Below, piece by piece: positions 35,821 to 44,553 of a stretch of 47,114 nt of DNA. Numbering within the stretch: the first letter of the stretch is position 1; every line of letters begins with the position of its first letter. The stretch is taken from the NCBI GenBank assembly GCA_020722365.1, contig DYKY01000006.1, positions 1 through 47,114 on the forward strand, in the 5' to 3' direction. The position numbers were made by a program, and so were the translations under genes. The notes under the pieces were generated by a model that worked only from the letters and a program-made list of their open reading frames with translations, was not told the origin of the DNA and did not search any database. This DNA comes from Thermoflexus sp. GTDB taxonomy: Bacteria > Chloroflexota > Anaerolineae > B4-G1 > SLSP01.

Positions 35821-35892
35821 GCCCATGATCAGACTTGAACTGATGACCCCTTTCTTACCAAGAAAGTGCTCTACCGACTGAGCTACATGGGC
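35821..35892 (-). tRNA. tRNA-Thr (GGT)
   Basis: 72 nt. Acceptor GCCCATG pairs with CATGGGC. The anticodon stem CTTTC-GAAAG holds the loop TTGGTAA, so the anticodon is GGT. T-arm sequence AGTTCAAGTCT is normal. Confidence 0.95.
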
Positions 35893-35905
35893 GCGCCTCC
35901 TAGAA

Positions 35906-35990
35906 TGGGCAGTGAGGGACTCGAACCCCCGAAGGCGTTGCGCCAACTGATTTACAGTCAGTCTCCTTTGCCGCTCGGAACAACTGCCCA
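35906..35990 (-). tRNA. tRNA-Tyr (GTA)
   Basis: 85 nt with a long variable arm, as expected for bacterial tRNA-Tyr. Acceptor TGGGCAG pairs with CTGCCCA. The anticodon stem ACTGA-TCAGT holds CTGTAAA, anticodon GTA. Confidence 0.95.
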
Positions 35991-35996
35991 GAAAAA

Positions 35997-36068
35997 GCCG
36001 ACGGTGGGAATTGAACCCACAACCCTCCGCTTACAAGGCGGATGCTCCGCCGTTTGAGCTACGTCGGC
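35997..36068 (-). tRNA. tRNA-Thr (TGT)
   Basis: 72 nt. Acceptor GCCGACG pairs with CGTCGGC. The anticodon stem TCCGC-GCGGA holds CTTGTAA, anticodon TGT. It is the first tRNA of the minus-strand unit, just behind a strong promoter. Confidence 0.94.
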
Positions 36069-36076
36069 GTCACGAC

Positions 36077-36104
36077 ATTATAACACACCAACATGAAGGG
36101 TCAA
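36077..36104 (-). promoter_or_regulatory. Proximal promoter of tRNA-secE-rpl operon
   Basis: On the minus strand TTGACC and TATAAT are separated by 16 bases, with the -10 only eight bases before the tRNA-Thr(TGT) 5' end. The strength suits a stable-RNA unit. Confidence 0.8.
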
Positions 36105-36127
36105 GGTTTTCCCTACCGAGCGGGGTA

Positions 36128-36155
36128 AGTATACACAAATCAGGGGATTTGTCAA
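36128..36155 (-). promoter_or_regulatory. Distal promoter of tRNA-secE-rpl operon
   Basis: On the minus strand TTGACA and TATACT are separated by 16 bases, about 50 bases upstream of the proximal promoter. Tandem promoters are common for tRNA and ribosomal operons. Confidence 0.72.
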
Positions 36156-36179
36156 TTTGTTGAAATCTTCTTTAGTCGC

Positions 36180-36207
36180 TTGCTCTTACAGCAACACTAT
36201 GTATAAT
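36180..36207 (+). promoter_or_regulatory. Promoter of glycan cluster
   Basis: An exact TATAAT at 36202-36207 has TTGCTC at 36180-36185 and a 16-base spacer. The ATG at 36216 is only eight bases beyond the -10, so the transcript would be leaderless or nearly so, and no Shine-Dalgarno site is present. Confidence 0.68.
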
Positions 36208-36215
36208 GTAGCATT

Positions 36216-37355
36216 ATGACGATCTATGTAGACATTTCCGCCGCTGCACATCGTCGCGCCGGGTTGGGGCGGTATGCCGAAAACTTGACGCGCGCTCTAG
36301 TTCCACGCCTCACGCATAAGCTGGCGCTGTTTTACAACCGGGAGAAAGGCGTGACATTGCCACCTGGGTTGGAGCACCTCCCGTCACGCACGGTCGCCCT
36401 CAGCTACAAATCCTGGCGGATGCTGGTGTGGGCAGGACAACTGGCGCGCATTCCCTTCAACCGTCTGATACCGGATGCGGCGCTGTTCCATGCCGCCGAG
36501 CATCTGTTGATGCCGCTAAAAAACATCCCGACCGTATTGACCGTCCACGATTTGATTTTTCGCTACTTGCCGGAGCATCACAAGCCGCTCAATCGCTGGT
36601 ACCTGAATTGGACAATGCCGCTATACTGCCGCCGAGCCAATCACATTATCGCCGTCTCGGAAGCCACGCGGAGCGATATCATCAATGCCTATCACATTCC
36701 ACCGGAGAAGATTTCCGTGATCTACGAAGCAGCGGACCCCCGCTTCGAGCCGCAATTGCACACCGTTGTGGAGGCGATGCGCGCACGGTATCATCTGCCG
36801 GAGCAATACCTTTTATACGTAGGCACTATTGAACCGCGCAAAAATCTGGTGCGACTCTTGAAAGTGTGGGAACCGCTTTATCAGGCACAAGAGGTACCCT
36901 CTCTGGTGATCGCCGGTCACCAGGGCTGGCTCTCGGAAGATTTCTTCACGGCGCTAGAGAATAGTCCCGCGCGTGATGGCGTGTTGCTCACAGGGTACTT
37001 CCAAGAAACGGATTTGCCGGCGCTCTATTCCGGGGCAACGGCGATGATTTTCCCCAGTCTCTATGAGGGGTTTGGGCTGCCGCCGTTGGAGGCAATGGCC
37101 TGCGGCACGCCGGTGCTGTGCTCTAACGTGTCTTCGCTGCCCGAAGTCGTGGAGGACGTGGCTTTGATGTTCGATCCGACCGACGACGAAGCGATGGCCC
37201 AGGCCCTACGGCGTATTGTGAGTGACCAGGATCTACGCACTACTCTCAAGGAAAAGAGTCTCTATCAGGCTGCGCGTTTCTCGTGGGGTCGAGCGGCACA
37301 AGAGACGAAGCACGTGTATGAGCAGGTGTTATCCTCATGCCACGCTACGCCCTAG
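36216..37355 (+). CDS. GT4 family glycosyltransferase
   Basis: 379 residues, GT-B fold. The N-terminus [22 protein letters not shown] and [16 protein letters not shown] are typical; the C-terminal half has [18 protein letters not shown] and [19 protein letters not shown] with the donor-binding Glu pair. First gene of the divergent glycan cluster, directly behind a sigma-70-like promoter without a leader. It overlaps the next GT gene by 19 bases, so the two are coupled. Confidence 0.92.
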   Translation: MTIYVDISAAAHRRAGLGRYAENLTRALVPRLTHKLALFYNREKGVTLPPGLEHLPSRTVALSYKSWRMLVWAGQLARIPFNRLIPDAALFHAAEHLLMPLKNIPTVLTVHDLIFRYLPEHHKPLNRWYLNWTMPLYCRRANHIIAVSEATRSDIINAYHIPPEKISVIYEAADPRFEPQLHTVVEAMRARYHLPEQYLLYVGTIEPRKNLVRLLKVWEPLYQAQEVPSLVIAGHQGWLSEDFFTALENSPARDGVLLTGYFQETDLPALYSGATAMIFPSLYEGFGLPPLEAMACGTPVLCSNVSSLPEVVEDVALMFDPTDDEAMAQALRRIVSDQDLRTTLKEKSLYQAARFSWGRAAQETKHVYEQVLSSCHATP

Positions 37356-38464
37356 ACGCCCGCACGGCGACGCCACATTTTCCCGGTATTGGACGTTACG
37401 TCACCAATCTTGCCCGTGCGCTGATTCCGCAGCTTGCATCGGATGAACATCTCATTGTATTTTTCGACCCCGCGTATCCTCTGGATATGCCATCCGGTGA
37501 TGCTGTACATAGCCAGGCTGTCGATGTTTCTCCCTTCTCCCCGCGCCAGCAATGGGTGATCCCGCGCTTGCTGCACAAGCACAAAGCAGATGTGTATCAC
37601 AGCGCCTACTACCTGATGCCTTATGTTACCGGTATCCCCACGCTGCTTACACTCTACGATCTTATCCCGATTCATTTTCCCGAACACAGCACACTCAAGG
37701 CGCGCCTGCTCTTTCGCTGGACGACGAGGTTGGCGCTGCGGGTGGTGCGACACACGCTGACCATTTCTGAAGCGACGCGGCGCGATTTTCTGGCCTGTTT
37801 TCCCCTGCGACCTGAGCGGATCACGGCGATCCCGCTGGCAGCCGATCCGGCTTTCACCCCGCAATCGCCGGACACTGTCGCGGCCTTGCGCACACATTAT
37901 CGCCTGCCAGACAGGTTTATCTTGTACCTGGGAAGCAACAAGCCACACAAAAACCTCGTGCGGCTTATCGAAGTCTGGGCCGTTGTACAGGCTGAAGCGC
38001 CGAACTATACGCTCGTTATTGCAGGTGCATGGTCGCCGCAGCACCCGGAGCCGCGCCAGCGCGCGCAGGCTCTTGGAATCGACAATCGCGTGTGCTGGCT
38101 AGGGCCGCTGCCCGACGCGGATTTGCCCGCGCTGTATACGGCAGCCGACGTGTTCGTCTTCCCTAGCCTGTATGAAGGATTTGGTCTGCCGGTGCTCGAG
38201 GCCATGGCGTGCGGGACGCCGGTCGCCTGCGCCAATACCTCATCGCTGCCGGAGGTCGCGGGAGAGGCGGCGGTGTTGTTCGAACCAACGCGAACCGGCG
38301 CCATCGTTGATGCCCTGCGACGACTGCTCGGCGATGCCGGTCTGCGCGCTGACCTGCGTCAACGGGGTTTGGCACAAGCCGCTAAATTTTCCTGGGTGCG
38401 CACCGCGCAGGAGACGCTTGCGCTGTATCGTGTAGAGAATCACGTACTTGGGTCATCCATATAG
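37337..38464 (+). CDS. GT4 family glycosyltransferase
   Basis: 375 residues, clear paralogue of the preceding enzyme. [22 protein letters not shown] opens the acceptor half; FILYLGSNKPHKNLVRLIEV and [19 protein letters not shown] form the donor half. It is expected to add a second sugar of the same surface glycan. The start overlaps the previous stop region. Confidence 0.92.
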   Translation: MPRYALDARTATPHFPGIGRYVTNLARALIPQLASDEHLIVFFDPAYPLDMPSGDAVHSQAVDVSPFSPRQQWVIPRLLHKHKADVYHSAYYLMPYVTGIPTLLTLYDLIPIHFPEHSTLKARLLFRWTTRLALRVVRHTLTISEATRRDFLACFPLRPERITAIPLAADPAFTPQSPDTVAALRTHYRLPDRFILYLGSNKPHKNLVRLIEVWAVVQAEAPNYTLVIAGAWSPQHPEPRQRAQALGIDNRVCWLGPLPDADLPALYTAADVFVFPSLYEGFGLPVLEAMACGTPVACANTSSLPEVAGEAAVLFEPTRTGAIVDALRRLLGDAGLRADLRQRGLAQAAKFSWVRTAQETLALYRVENHVLGSSI

Positions 38465-38476
38465 GGGTATGTGGTT

Positions 38477-40015
38477 ATGAAACAAGAAAAAGTGATTGTA
38501 TTGTTGATCTTGTTGTGTAGCACCTTTCTCTTATTTCTCAATTTGGAGTTTCTGAGTTTTTCAGTGGATGAATTTTACAATGTAGAGATTGACGTCAACC
38601 ATCCTACTGATATTCTCCGCGAGCTTGTACATGGGTCTGATCTGCATCCATCTTTATCCCACTTCATTTCGCATATCTGGATGCGTATTTTTGGTACAAG
38701 CGAGTGGGCGGCCCGTTCTGTTTGGGCGCTGATTGGAGTTCTTGTCATCGCAATGATTTATCGTTGGGGAAAGATGACGATTGCCTCATCGACAGGTTTG
38801 TTGGCAGCTATCATATTGGTCTCACTTCCAACTTTCCTACTATATACACGTTTTGTGAAATACTATAGTCTGACAATCGCTTTGGCCTTATTGACAGCGA
38901 TTATGTTTGTTTCCTGGCTGCGCTCTCCTAGTGTCGCAAGGCTTGCCGTATATAGCGGAGTTCTCACGCTTTATCTTTACACAGATTATTTCGGCCCGGC
39001 AACCTGGATTATTTGGAGCAACATCATCACTGTAAGCTTGATGCTTCAACGTTCAGCACACTTGTCTTTGCGCTCATGGAAATGGTTTATTATCGGACAA
39101 GCCATCAGTGGCGTTCTTTGGTTTCCATGGATTTTCACGGCTTTTCTCCAGGCAGACACAGTATTTTCGATGGGTACAGCTGATTTAGCAGGGCAGGGCC
39201 TTGGCTTCGTACTTAACATTATGCAAGCACTGTATGCTTTTGCTGTAGGAGAGACTGTATTTCCTTGGCATATTGCGGGTATTATAGGAACGGCTATCGT
39301 GTCAGTAGCAGGAATTCGCTTTTTAAGGTCTCTCTGTAAGGCCAGTATCGTGTCTGCTGTATTATGGTCTGCCGGTTATGTTCTGTTGAGTTTGGGGGTA
39401 ATAAGTCTTCTAACTTCGACAATAATTCAAGGTGTGCCATTTATCGCCTTTGCTAATCATATTTTGTTTGCGTTACCCTTTTTCACAATTTGCCTAAGTG
39501 CCGGGTTGCTAAGGATTCAAAACGACAAACTCCGTTACGGTTTAATACTGGGATTATTAGCTGTGCGTCTGATAGGCTTGTCGCACTATTTTACCGGACA
39601 AGATTTTCAAAATCCCATTTATACCGTTCCTGTCCGAGAAATCGTCTCACAGATGGCAACAGAGATAAGTCACAATGATTTAGTGCTTGCAGCGCCCGAT
39701 ACAGGAATTGGTTTTTACGCTCAACGTGTAGCCGGGTGGGAGACTCCAGTTCTAGATCCACGTGAGAGCAAACAAAGTCAAGACTGGATTATAGAAAACA
39801 CTCCCTACCATATCTGGCTATTTATTTTTGGACGCGATCGCACACGAACAGACGAGCCATTAAGATTAGCAGAATGGATTGACGATCGCTGTGCTCTGGA
39901 ATTAGAGCAAGGGTATACAGAGCAGGATGCTCTCTATCGATCCCTAAAAAGCTTGTTATTCCAGCGTCCAGCTTATCATTATAAACTTACGTTGTATCGA
40001 TATAATTGTCAGTGA
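38477..40015 (+). CDS. Polytopic GT-C-like membrane glycosyltransferase (PMT/ArnT-type)
   Basis: About 512 residues. Roughly ten or more membrane helices are followed by a soluble C-terminal part of about 110 residues. The first extracytoplasmic loop has FSVDEFYNVEID, placing an acidic DE pair where GT-C enzymes of the PMT/ArnT group have theirs, followed by HPSLSHFISHIW. Such enzymes use polyprenyl-phosphate sugars outside the membrane. Base composition is far lower in GC than its neighbours: 21 of 60 bases are G or C at 39421-39480 against 39 of 60 at 40261-40320. This suggests acquisition by transfer. Start: ATG 38477 after AGGGG. Confidence 0.68.
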   Translation: MKQEKVIVLLILLCSTFLLFLNLEFLSFSVDEFYNVEIDVNHPTDILRELVHGSDLHPSLSHFISHIWMRIFGTSEWAARSVWALIGVLVIAMIYRWGKMTIASSTGLLAAIILVSLPTFLLYTRFVKYYSLTIALALLTAIMFVSWLRSPSVARLAVYSGVLTLYLYTDYFGPATWIIWSNIITVSLMLQRSAHLSLRSWKWFIIGQAISGVLWFPWIFTAFLQADTVFSMGTADLAGQGLGFVLNIMQALYAFAVGETVFPWHIAGIIGTAIVSVAGIRFLRSLCKASIVSAVLWSAGYVLLSLGVISLLTSTIIQGVPFIAFANHILFALPFFTICLSAGLLRIQNDKLRYGLILGLLAVRLIGLSHYFTGQDFQNPIYTVPVREIVSQMATEISHNDLVLAAPDTGIGFYAQRVAGWETPVLDPRESKQSQDWIIENTPYHIWLFIFGRDRTRTDEPLRLAEWIDDRCALELEQGYTEQDALYRSLKSLLFQRPAYHYKLTLYRYNCQ

Positions 40016-40021
40016 CAGACC

Positions 40022-41104
40022 ATGAAAATCCTACACGTGTACAAAGATTACTTTCCCGTCCTGGGCGGCATCGAAAACTATATGAAAGTGCTTGCCGAAG
40101 CCCATGCCGCAGCCGGGCATCAGGTGATTGCTGCCGTGTGCGATCCAGGCATGGCTACACACATTGAGGAGATTAACGGGGTCAAGGTGATCAAATCACG
40201 GCGGTGGGCCACGGTGGCTTCCATGCCGTTGAGCATCAGTCACCCGCTGATCGTGGCGCGGCTCAAGCCGGACGTGGTGCATGTCCATTCGCCCTATCCG
40301 TTAGGCGAGGTAAGCGCCTGGATGTTCAAGGCGCGCGTGCCGTTGGTTATCACCCATCATTCCGACGTGGTGCGCCAGCAGGGATGGCTGCGCCTGTACG
40401 CGCCGTTACTCCGACGCGTCTTGAAACGCGCCGATCGCATTATCGCCACCAGCCCGCGTTACATCGAAACGTCGCCGTGGCTCACGCCGATCAAGGATAA
40501 ATGCACGATCATCCCCCTGGGCGTCGATCATCGACACTTTGCGCCGCCGCCAGCGCCCTTCGATGGCCCGCCGACCGCGCTCTTTGTGGGACGCCTGCGC
40601 TATTACAAAGGACTGGACACGCTGTTGCACGCACTGGCGGATGTGCCGGAGGTGTCCCTGAAGATTGTGGGGACCGGCCCGATGCAGGACGAATGGGAGG
40701 CGCTGGCGCACAGTCTGGGACTGACCGAGCGCGTGCACTTCCTGGGAGAAATCCCGGATGCGGACTTGCCTGCACAGTATCACGCCGCGCATTGCTTTGT
40801 GTTACCCGCCAACGCTCGCGCGGAGGCGTTTGGCACAGTCTTGCTCGAAGCGATGGCCTCAGGGCTGCCGTGTGTCAGTACGGAGGTGGGGACCGGTACG
40901 TCGTGGGTGGTGCAGGATGGCGTCACCGGGCGGGTTGTGCCGCCGCAGGATCCGGCGGCGCTCGCGGCGGCGCTACGCGAGTTGGTGGGCAATCCCGAAA
41001 AACGCCGCGCGATGGGACAGGCCGGGCGCTTGCGCGTCGAGACGGAATTCACCCAGGAACTGATGACGCAGCGCGTGATGGCGGTCTACGCGAGTCTGGT
41101 GTGA
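40022..41104 (+). CDS. GT4 family glycosyltransferase
   Basis: 360 residues. KILHVYKDYFPVLGGIENYM is the GT4 N-terminus; VVHVHSPYPLGE, TALFVGRLRYYKGLDTLL and the EAFGTVLLEAMASGLP donor site follow. It is closer to the PimA/WbaZ-like GT4 group than to the two paralogues upstream. It ends just before a bidirectional terminator. GC content returns to the window's level. Confidence 0.92.
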   Translation: MKILHVYKDYFPVLGGIENYMKVLAEAHAAAGHQVIAAVCDPGMATHIEEINGVKVIKSRRWATVASMPLSISHPLIVARLKPDVVHVHSPYPLGEVSAWMFKARVPLVITHHSDVVRQQGWLRLYAPLLRRVLKRADRIIATSPRYIETSPWLTPIKDKCTIIPLGVDHRHFAPPPAPFDGPPTALFVGRLRYYKGLDTLLHALADVPEVSLKIVGTGPMQDEWEALAHSLGLTERVHFLGEIPDADLPAQYHAAHCFVLPANARAEAFGTVLLEAMASGLPCVSTEVGTGTSWVVQDGVTGRVVPPQDPAALAAALRELVGNPEKRRAMGQAGRLRVETEFTQELMTQRVMAVYASLV

Positions 41105-41120
41105 TTTTCTACTGTGCGGG

Positions 41121-41155
41121 AAAAGCGGCGCGATGTAATTCATTGCGCCGCTTTT
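41121..41155. terminator. Bidirectional terminator between convergent genes
   Basis: AAAAGCGGCGC (41121-41131) pairs perfectly with GCGCCGCTTTT (41145-41155) around a 13-base loop. Runs of A on the left and T on the right make it work in both directions. The stop codon of the phospholipase-D-like gene lies in the loop. Confidence 0.88.
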
Positions 41156-42243
41156 GCTTGTGCATACACGCGCTCGAATTCCTCTTGATACTGTCCGGCA
41201 ATTTCCGCGCTGTGCAGAATCAGTACATTTTCGTCGTTGTAATTGGCGGCGTTGCTGCTGAAGTTGTACGATCCTGTGATAACGACGGCCTGGTCGATGA
41301 TGATGACCTTATGGTGCATCATGTAGGAATTGCCGTCTGGCAGAACATCGATGCCGGCTTGTTGAAAAGCGGCGACGTCTGAACCATCGGCGTCGAGGTT
41401 GCGCGTCTCGACAACTATGCGCACAGGAACGCCAGCGCGATGGCGCGCCACGAGCGCACTGGCGATGTCATCATCGGTGAACACGAAGGCCATGACATCC
41501 AGGCTGGACTTTGCACCTTTGATCAACTGGATTATCTGCGTACGCGCGTTCCCTTCCGCTTCGAAGATATTCTCTACCTGTACGCCGGCAATCTCGATTT
41601 GCGGATGGGGCGTGTTGTCAGGCGAAGTCACCCCAAACTCACGTTGAACGAACATCTCCTCGAACTCTGCCGTGTAATTCTCCGCCAATAGCTTGGAGTC
41701 GGCGACAATGATGTTATTGTTGTTGCGATAAGTTCCGTTGGTCGTCAAATTCCAGGAGCCGGTCCACACTTGTTTGCCGTCGATGACCACAAATTTGTCG
41801 TGCATGAACGGCTCGGCGCTGTCGAAGACGACGGGTATCTGCGCTTGAAGCAGGCTCGTTGGCCCTAGGGAGTCGGCATAATCCGAATCCGTCACCAGGC
41901 GCACGCGCACACCGCGTTGATGCGCGCGCACCAACGCATCGGTCACACTGGCCAGATTGAACTCAAAAGCGGCAACGTCAACGCTCTTCTGGGCGCTGTC
42001 GATAGCTGCTGCCAGGCGTTCGTCAATTCCACCGTGGCGGTCTGTGGGCCGGTCAGGGTAACGCGGTGCTGTGAAGAAGACCTGGATGTTGGCCTCTTCG
42101 GAGACTTCAACGGGCTTGGAACTGCCGCCAAATCCCAAAAGGTCTGCGCCGGCCCACACGGCGATGATGACGAAAAGAGAAACCAGCAGCTCTTTCCAGC
42201 CGAACGGGCGTTTTTTCGTTTGCGTGGACGTTGGAGGGGTCAT
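41140..42243 (-). CDS. Membrane-anchored phospholipase D-like protein
   Basis: 367 residues. An N-terminal membrane anchor (about 18-36) is followed by two PLDc domains. Both HKD motifs are intact: His148-Lys150-Asp155 (HDKFVVIDG then TGSWNLT) and His310-Lys312-Asp317 (HHKVIIIDQ then TGSYNFSS). Substrates may be phospholipid, nucleic acid or another phosphodiester; the outward anchor suggests an envelope or extracellular target. The gene starts four bases after the stop of the next upstream gene, so the two are probably coupled. The stop codon lies inside the terminator hairpin. Confidence 0.88.
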   Translation of the reverse strand: MTPPTSTQTKKRPFGWKELLVSLFVIIAVWAGADLLGFGGSSKPVEVSEEANIQVFFTAPRYPDRPTDRHGGIDERLAAAIDSAQKSVDVAAFEFNLASVTDALVRAHQRGVRVRLVTDSDYADSLGPTSLLQAQIPVVFDSAEPFMHDKFVVIDGKQVWTGSWNLTTNGTYRNNNNIIVADSKLLAENYTAEFEEMFVQREFGVTSPDNTPHPQIEIAGVQVENIFEAEGNARTQIIQLIKGAKSSLDVMAFVFTDDDIASALVARHRAGVPVRIVVETRNLDADGSDVAAFQQAGIDVLPDGNSYMMHHKVIIIDQAVVITGSYNFSSNAANYNDENVLILHSAEIAGQYQEEFERVYAQAKAAQ

Positions 42244-42246
42244 CAA

Positions 42247-42585
42247 TTACATCTCATCGGCATAGGCAGGTGGTGATGCCAGGAGCAGGTGCAACATGAC
42301 GGCGGGATCGTCGGTGTCTGCGCTGGTGTTGGCCGTTTCGCGGATGTAGCGCCGCAACTTGCGCAGTGCCGGGTTGAGATGAAGCCAGGCCTCTTCATCG
42401 TCCATATCGACAGTTTCCAGCACCAGCCGCTCAATCTCCGTCTCGGCCCAGTGCAGCAAGGTAAGCGCTTCATCGTCGGCGAGGGCTGCTGTCAGTTCCG
42501 GATCCCCGGCGACGCGCTCGATGGCGGCGTGCACACGGTTCTGGATGTGCGGTGCGTTCAGTGCGTTGTCTTCCTTTGTCCCCAT
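42247..42585 (-). CDS. Small conserved hypothetical protein
   Basis: 112 residues from the ATG at 42585 after GGGGAG. It is acidic and helical in pattern (HAAIERVAGDPELTAALADDEA, then WAETEIERLVLETVDMDDEEA), with no Cys, signal peptide or membrane segment. I do not recognise a family. It sits between the phosphatase and the phospholipase-D-like gene in one direction, coupled to the latter, which suggests a partner or regulator role (inference). Confidence 0.6.
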   Translation of the reverse strand: MGTKEDNALNAPHIQNRVHAAIERVAGDPELTAALADDEALTLLHWAETEIERLVLETVDMDDEEAWLHLNPALRKLRRYIRETANTSADTDDPAVMLHLLLASPPAYADEM

Positions 42586-42628
42586 TGTGTCGCTCCCCAG
42601 AAAATATCTCAGGTCGTCAGTCTGGTAA

Positions 42629-43261
42629 TCAGATCGGTACCTTGGTGCTACCTGAGTTAGCCTGGATATCGTCATTGTGTTGTGCGGCGTAGGCATCAAG
42701 GGCGCTGATTTGTGGCGGCGTCGGGCGGATGAACGGGCGCACCCGACGGATGGCATCCCACGCCTGCGCTGCGCTCATACCGGTGTGCACCAGGTAGGCT
42801 GCGGCCATCATTGGAGCGCGTCCCACACCTGCCGCGCAGTGGATGTAAACCCCGCGTCCCTCGGCGATGTGATGACGGATAAAGTCCACGCCCCGTTCCA
42901 GGTTTTCCGGCGTCGGGGGGGTATCATCGGTGGTGGAGAGCCACAGGTAATGATCCAACGCCAGCCCGCGCTGCGCGTCATCGGATTCTGCGCGCATATT
43001 GAGCACGGCGCTAATGCCCAGGGCGCGCATCTGCGCCAGCCCGCGCCGCCTGTGTTGCCCGCCGACGTAGAGATTGGGCTGCACCCGGCTGATGTGCGGC
43101 AGCGAAAAACCATGTGTACGGCGCACGATTTTGTCTTGTATCCAGAGAAAAGTGGCGCGCGCCCCATGCTCAAGCAAACGCCGGTAAATGATGTAGACAA
43201 GCGCAAATGGCGGGAACGTTTTGAGGCGGGTTTGTTTCTCGAAAGTCGTTTGTTCCATCAT
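42629..43261 (-). CDS. Dual-specificity protein phosphatase-like protein
   Basis: 210 residues. The CX5R loop HCAAGVGRAP gives Cys142 and Arg148, with a general-acid Asp probably at 112 or 113 (TTDDTPPT). The segment RVQPNLYVGGQ before it is typical of DSPs. Bacterial members dephosphorylate proteins or inositol-like substrates. The N-terminal 55 residues (FALVYIIYRRLLEHG) hold a short hydrophobic helix that may tether it to the membrane. It begins five bases after the kinase stop. Confidence 0.87.
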   Translation of the reverse strand: MMEQTTFEKQTRLKTFPPFALVYIIYRRLLEHGARATFLWIQDKIVRRTHGFSLPHISRVQPNLYVGGQHRRRGLAQMRALGISAVLNMRAESDDAQRGLALDHYLWLSTTDDTPPTPENLERGVDFIRHHIAEGRGVYIHCAAGVGRAPMMAAAYLVHTGMSAAQAWDAIRRVRPFIRPTPPQISALDAYAAQHNDDIQANSGSTKVPI

Positions 43262-43266
43262 GATCG

Positions 43267-44463
43267 TTATACAACGAGGTTGTCTGCGTCAGTTATAACC
43301 GCCGGCAGGGTGAAGAAGAATGTGCTTCCTTGTCCCGTCGTGCTTTCAACGCCCACTTCGCCATTCAGCCTGTTGACGATCCGCTGCACAATCGAGAGTC
43401 CCAGACCATGGCCTTCGACCGAAGTTTGTCCCAGACGGGTGAACGCGGCGAACAGGCGAGACTGTTCTTCCGCGGTTAATCCATTGCCGTTATCGTGTAC
43501 CCAGAAGCGCACCATGCCCGGCGGCTGCGGCGTTGCGCCCGGCGTGATATGAGGCGGGCTTCCACCATACTTGATCGCATTGCTCAAGTAATTGACCCAT
43601 ACCTCTTCAATCCACGGGCCATAGCCGTAAGCGGCGGGCCAGACTTCAGGTAAGTCGATCTGGACGGTGTGCTCTTTGAACATATCGACAAGGCGGTCTC
43701 TCGCAGCGTCGACGATGCTCTCCATATCCAATGATCTGATTGGCACTTCGCTCATTTGCCGCACGCTGGCAAGCAGCAGCAGTTCGTTGATGATGTTCGC
43801 CATGCGCCGCCCGTTCTGCGCGATGATCGTCAGTGTGTCACCCAATTTGTCATCCGGCATCTGCATGTGACGTTTCATCAACAGATCGCTGAATCCCACC
43901 ACGGCAGTCAATGGGGTCTTAAGGCCATGAGCGACGGTATGTGCGAAGGCATCCAATTCTGCATTGCGCGCTTCCAATTCGGCGGTTTGCTGGCGCAACG
44001 CCTCTTCGACCAACTTCCGTTCAGCAATCTCCTGCTGTAAGGAAAGGTTTCTCTCCTCCAGGGCTTTTTGCAGGTGTCGCAGGGTCAGATGCGTCTTGAT
44101 GCGCGCCAAAACTTCCTTCACCTGGAAGGGTTTGGTGATGTAATCCACGCCGCCCACCGTGAAGGCCTGGACTTTGTCCAATTCCTGGTTCAGGGCGCTG
44201 AGAAAGATGACGGGGATGTCGCCCGTTTTCTCGTCGGCTTTCAGTTGGCTGCACACCTCGTAGCCTGAAAGTCCCGGCATCATAATGTCGAGCAGCACTA
44301 AATCCGGGGAAAGTGTTTGCACGAGTTGTATGGCTTGTTGCCCATCGGTTGCTGTATAGGTAGTGTATCCTGCCCGGTTCAAGACATCCGCCAGGAACCG
44401 CAGGTTGAAGGGCGTATCATCAACGATCAAAATGCTCGCGCCAGGTACACTGGTCTCGTTCAT
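43267..44463 (-). CDS. Receiver-histidine kinase (atypical hybrid)
   Basis: 398 residues. An N-terminal receiver domain (about 8-125) has DD15-16, phospho-acceptor Asp59 in LLDIMMPGLSG and Lys111. A coiled coil at about 128-170 connects to a HisKA-type region with His179 in VAHGLKTPL, then a HATPase domain with Asn295 in the N box and DNGNGL and GLGLSIV. The receiver is upstream of the kinase, unlike the usual hybrid order, so it probably takes a signal from another kinase to control this one. There is no membrane segment. GAAGGAAG precedes the ATG. Confidence 0.92.
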   Translation of the reverse strand: MNETSVPGASILIVDDTPFNLRFLADVLNRAGYTTYTATDGQQAIQLVQTLSPDLVLLDIMMPGLSGYEVCSQLKADEKTGDIPVIFLSALNQELDKVQAFTVGGVDYITKPFQVKEVLARIKTHLTLRHLQKALEERNLSLQQEIAERKLVEEALRQQTAELEARNAELDAFAHTVAHGLKTPLTAVVGFSDLLMKRHMQMPDDKLGDTLTIIAQNGRRMANIINELLLLASVRQMSEVPIRSLDMESIVDAARDRLVDMFKEHTVQIDLPEVWPAAYGYGPWIEEVWVNYLSNAIKYGGSPPHITPGATPQPPGMVRFWVHDNGNGLTAEEQSRLFAAFTRLGQTSVEGHGLGLSIVQRIVNRLNGEVGVESTTGQGSTFFFTLPAVITDADNLVV

Positions 44464-44553
44464 CGCTTCCTTCTATATCGTTTTACACTGCACCACATTA
44501 TCCACGAAATACTATAGCACAATTTCGATTTATAACCATCCGCAACTCGCGCG

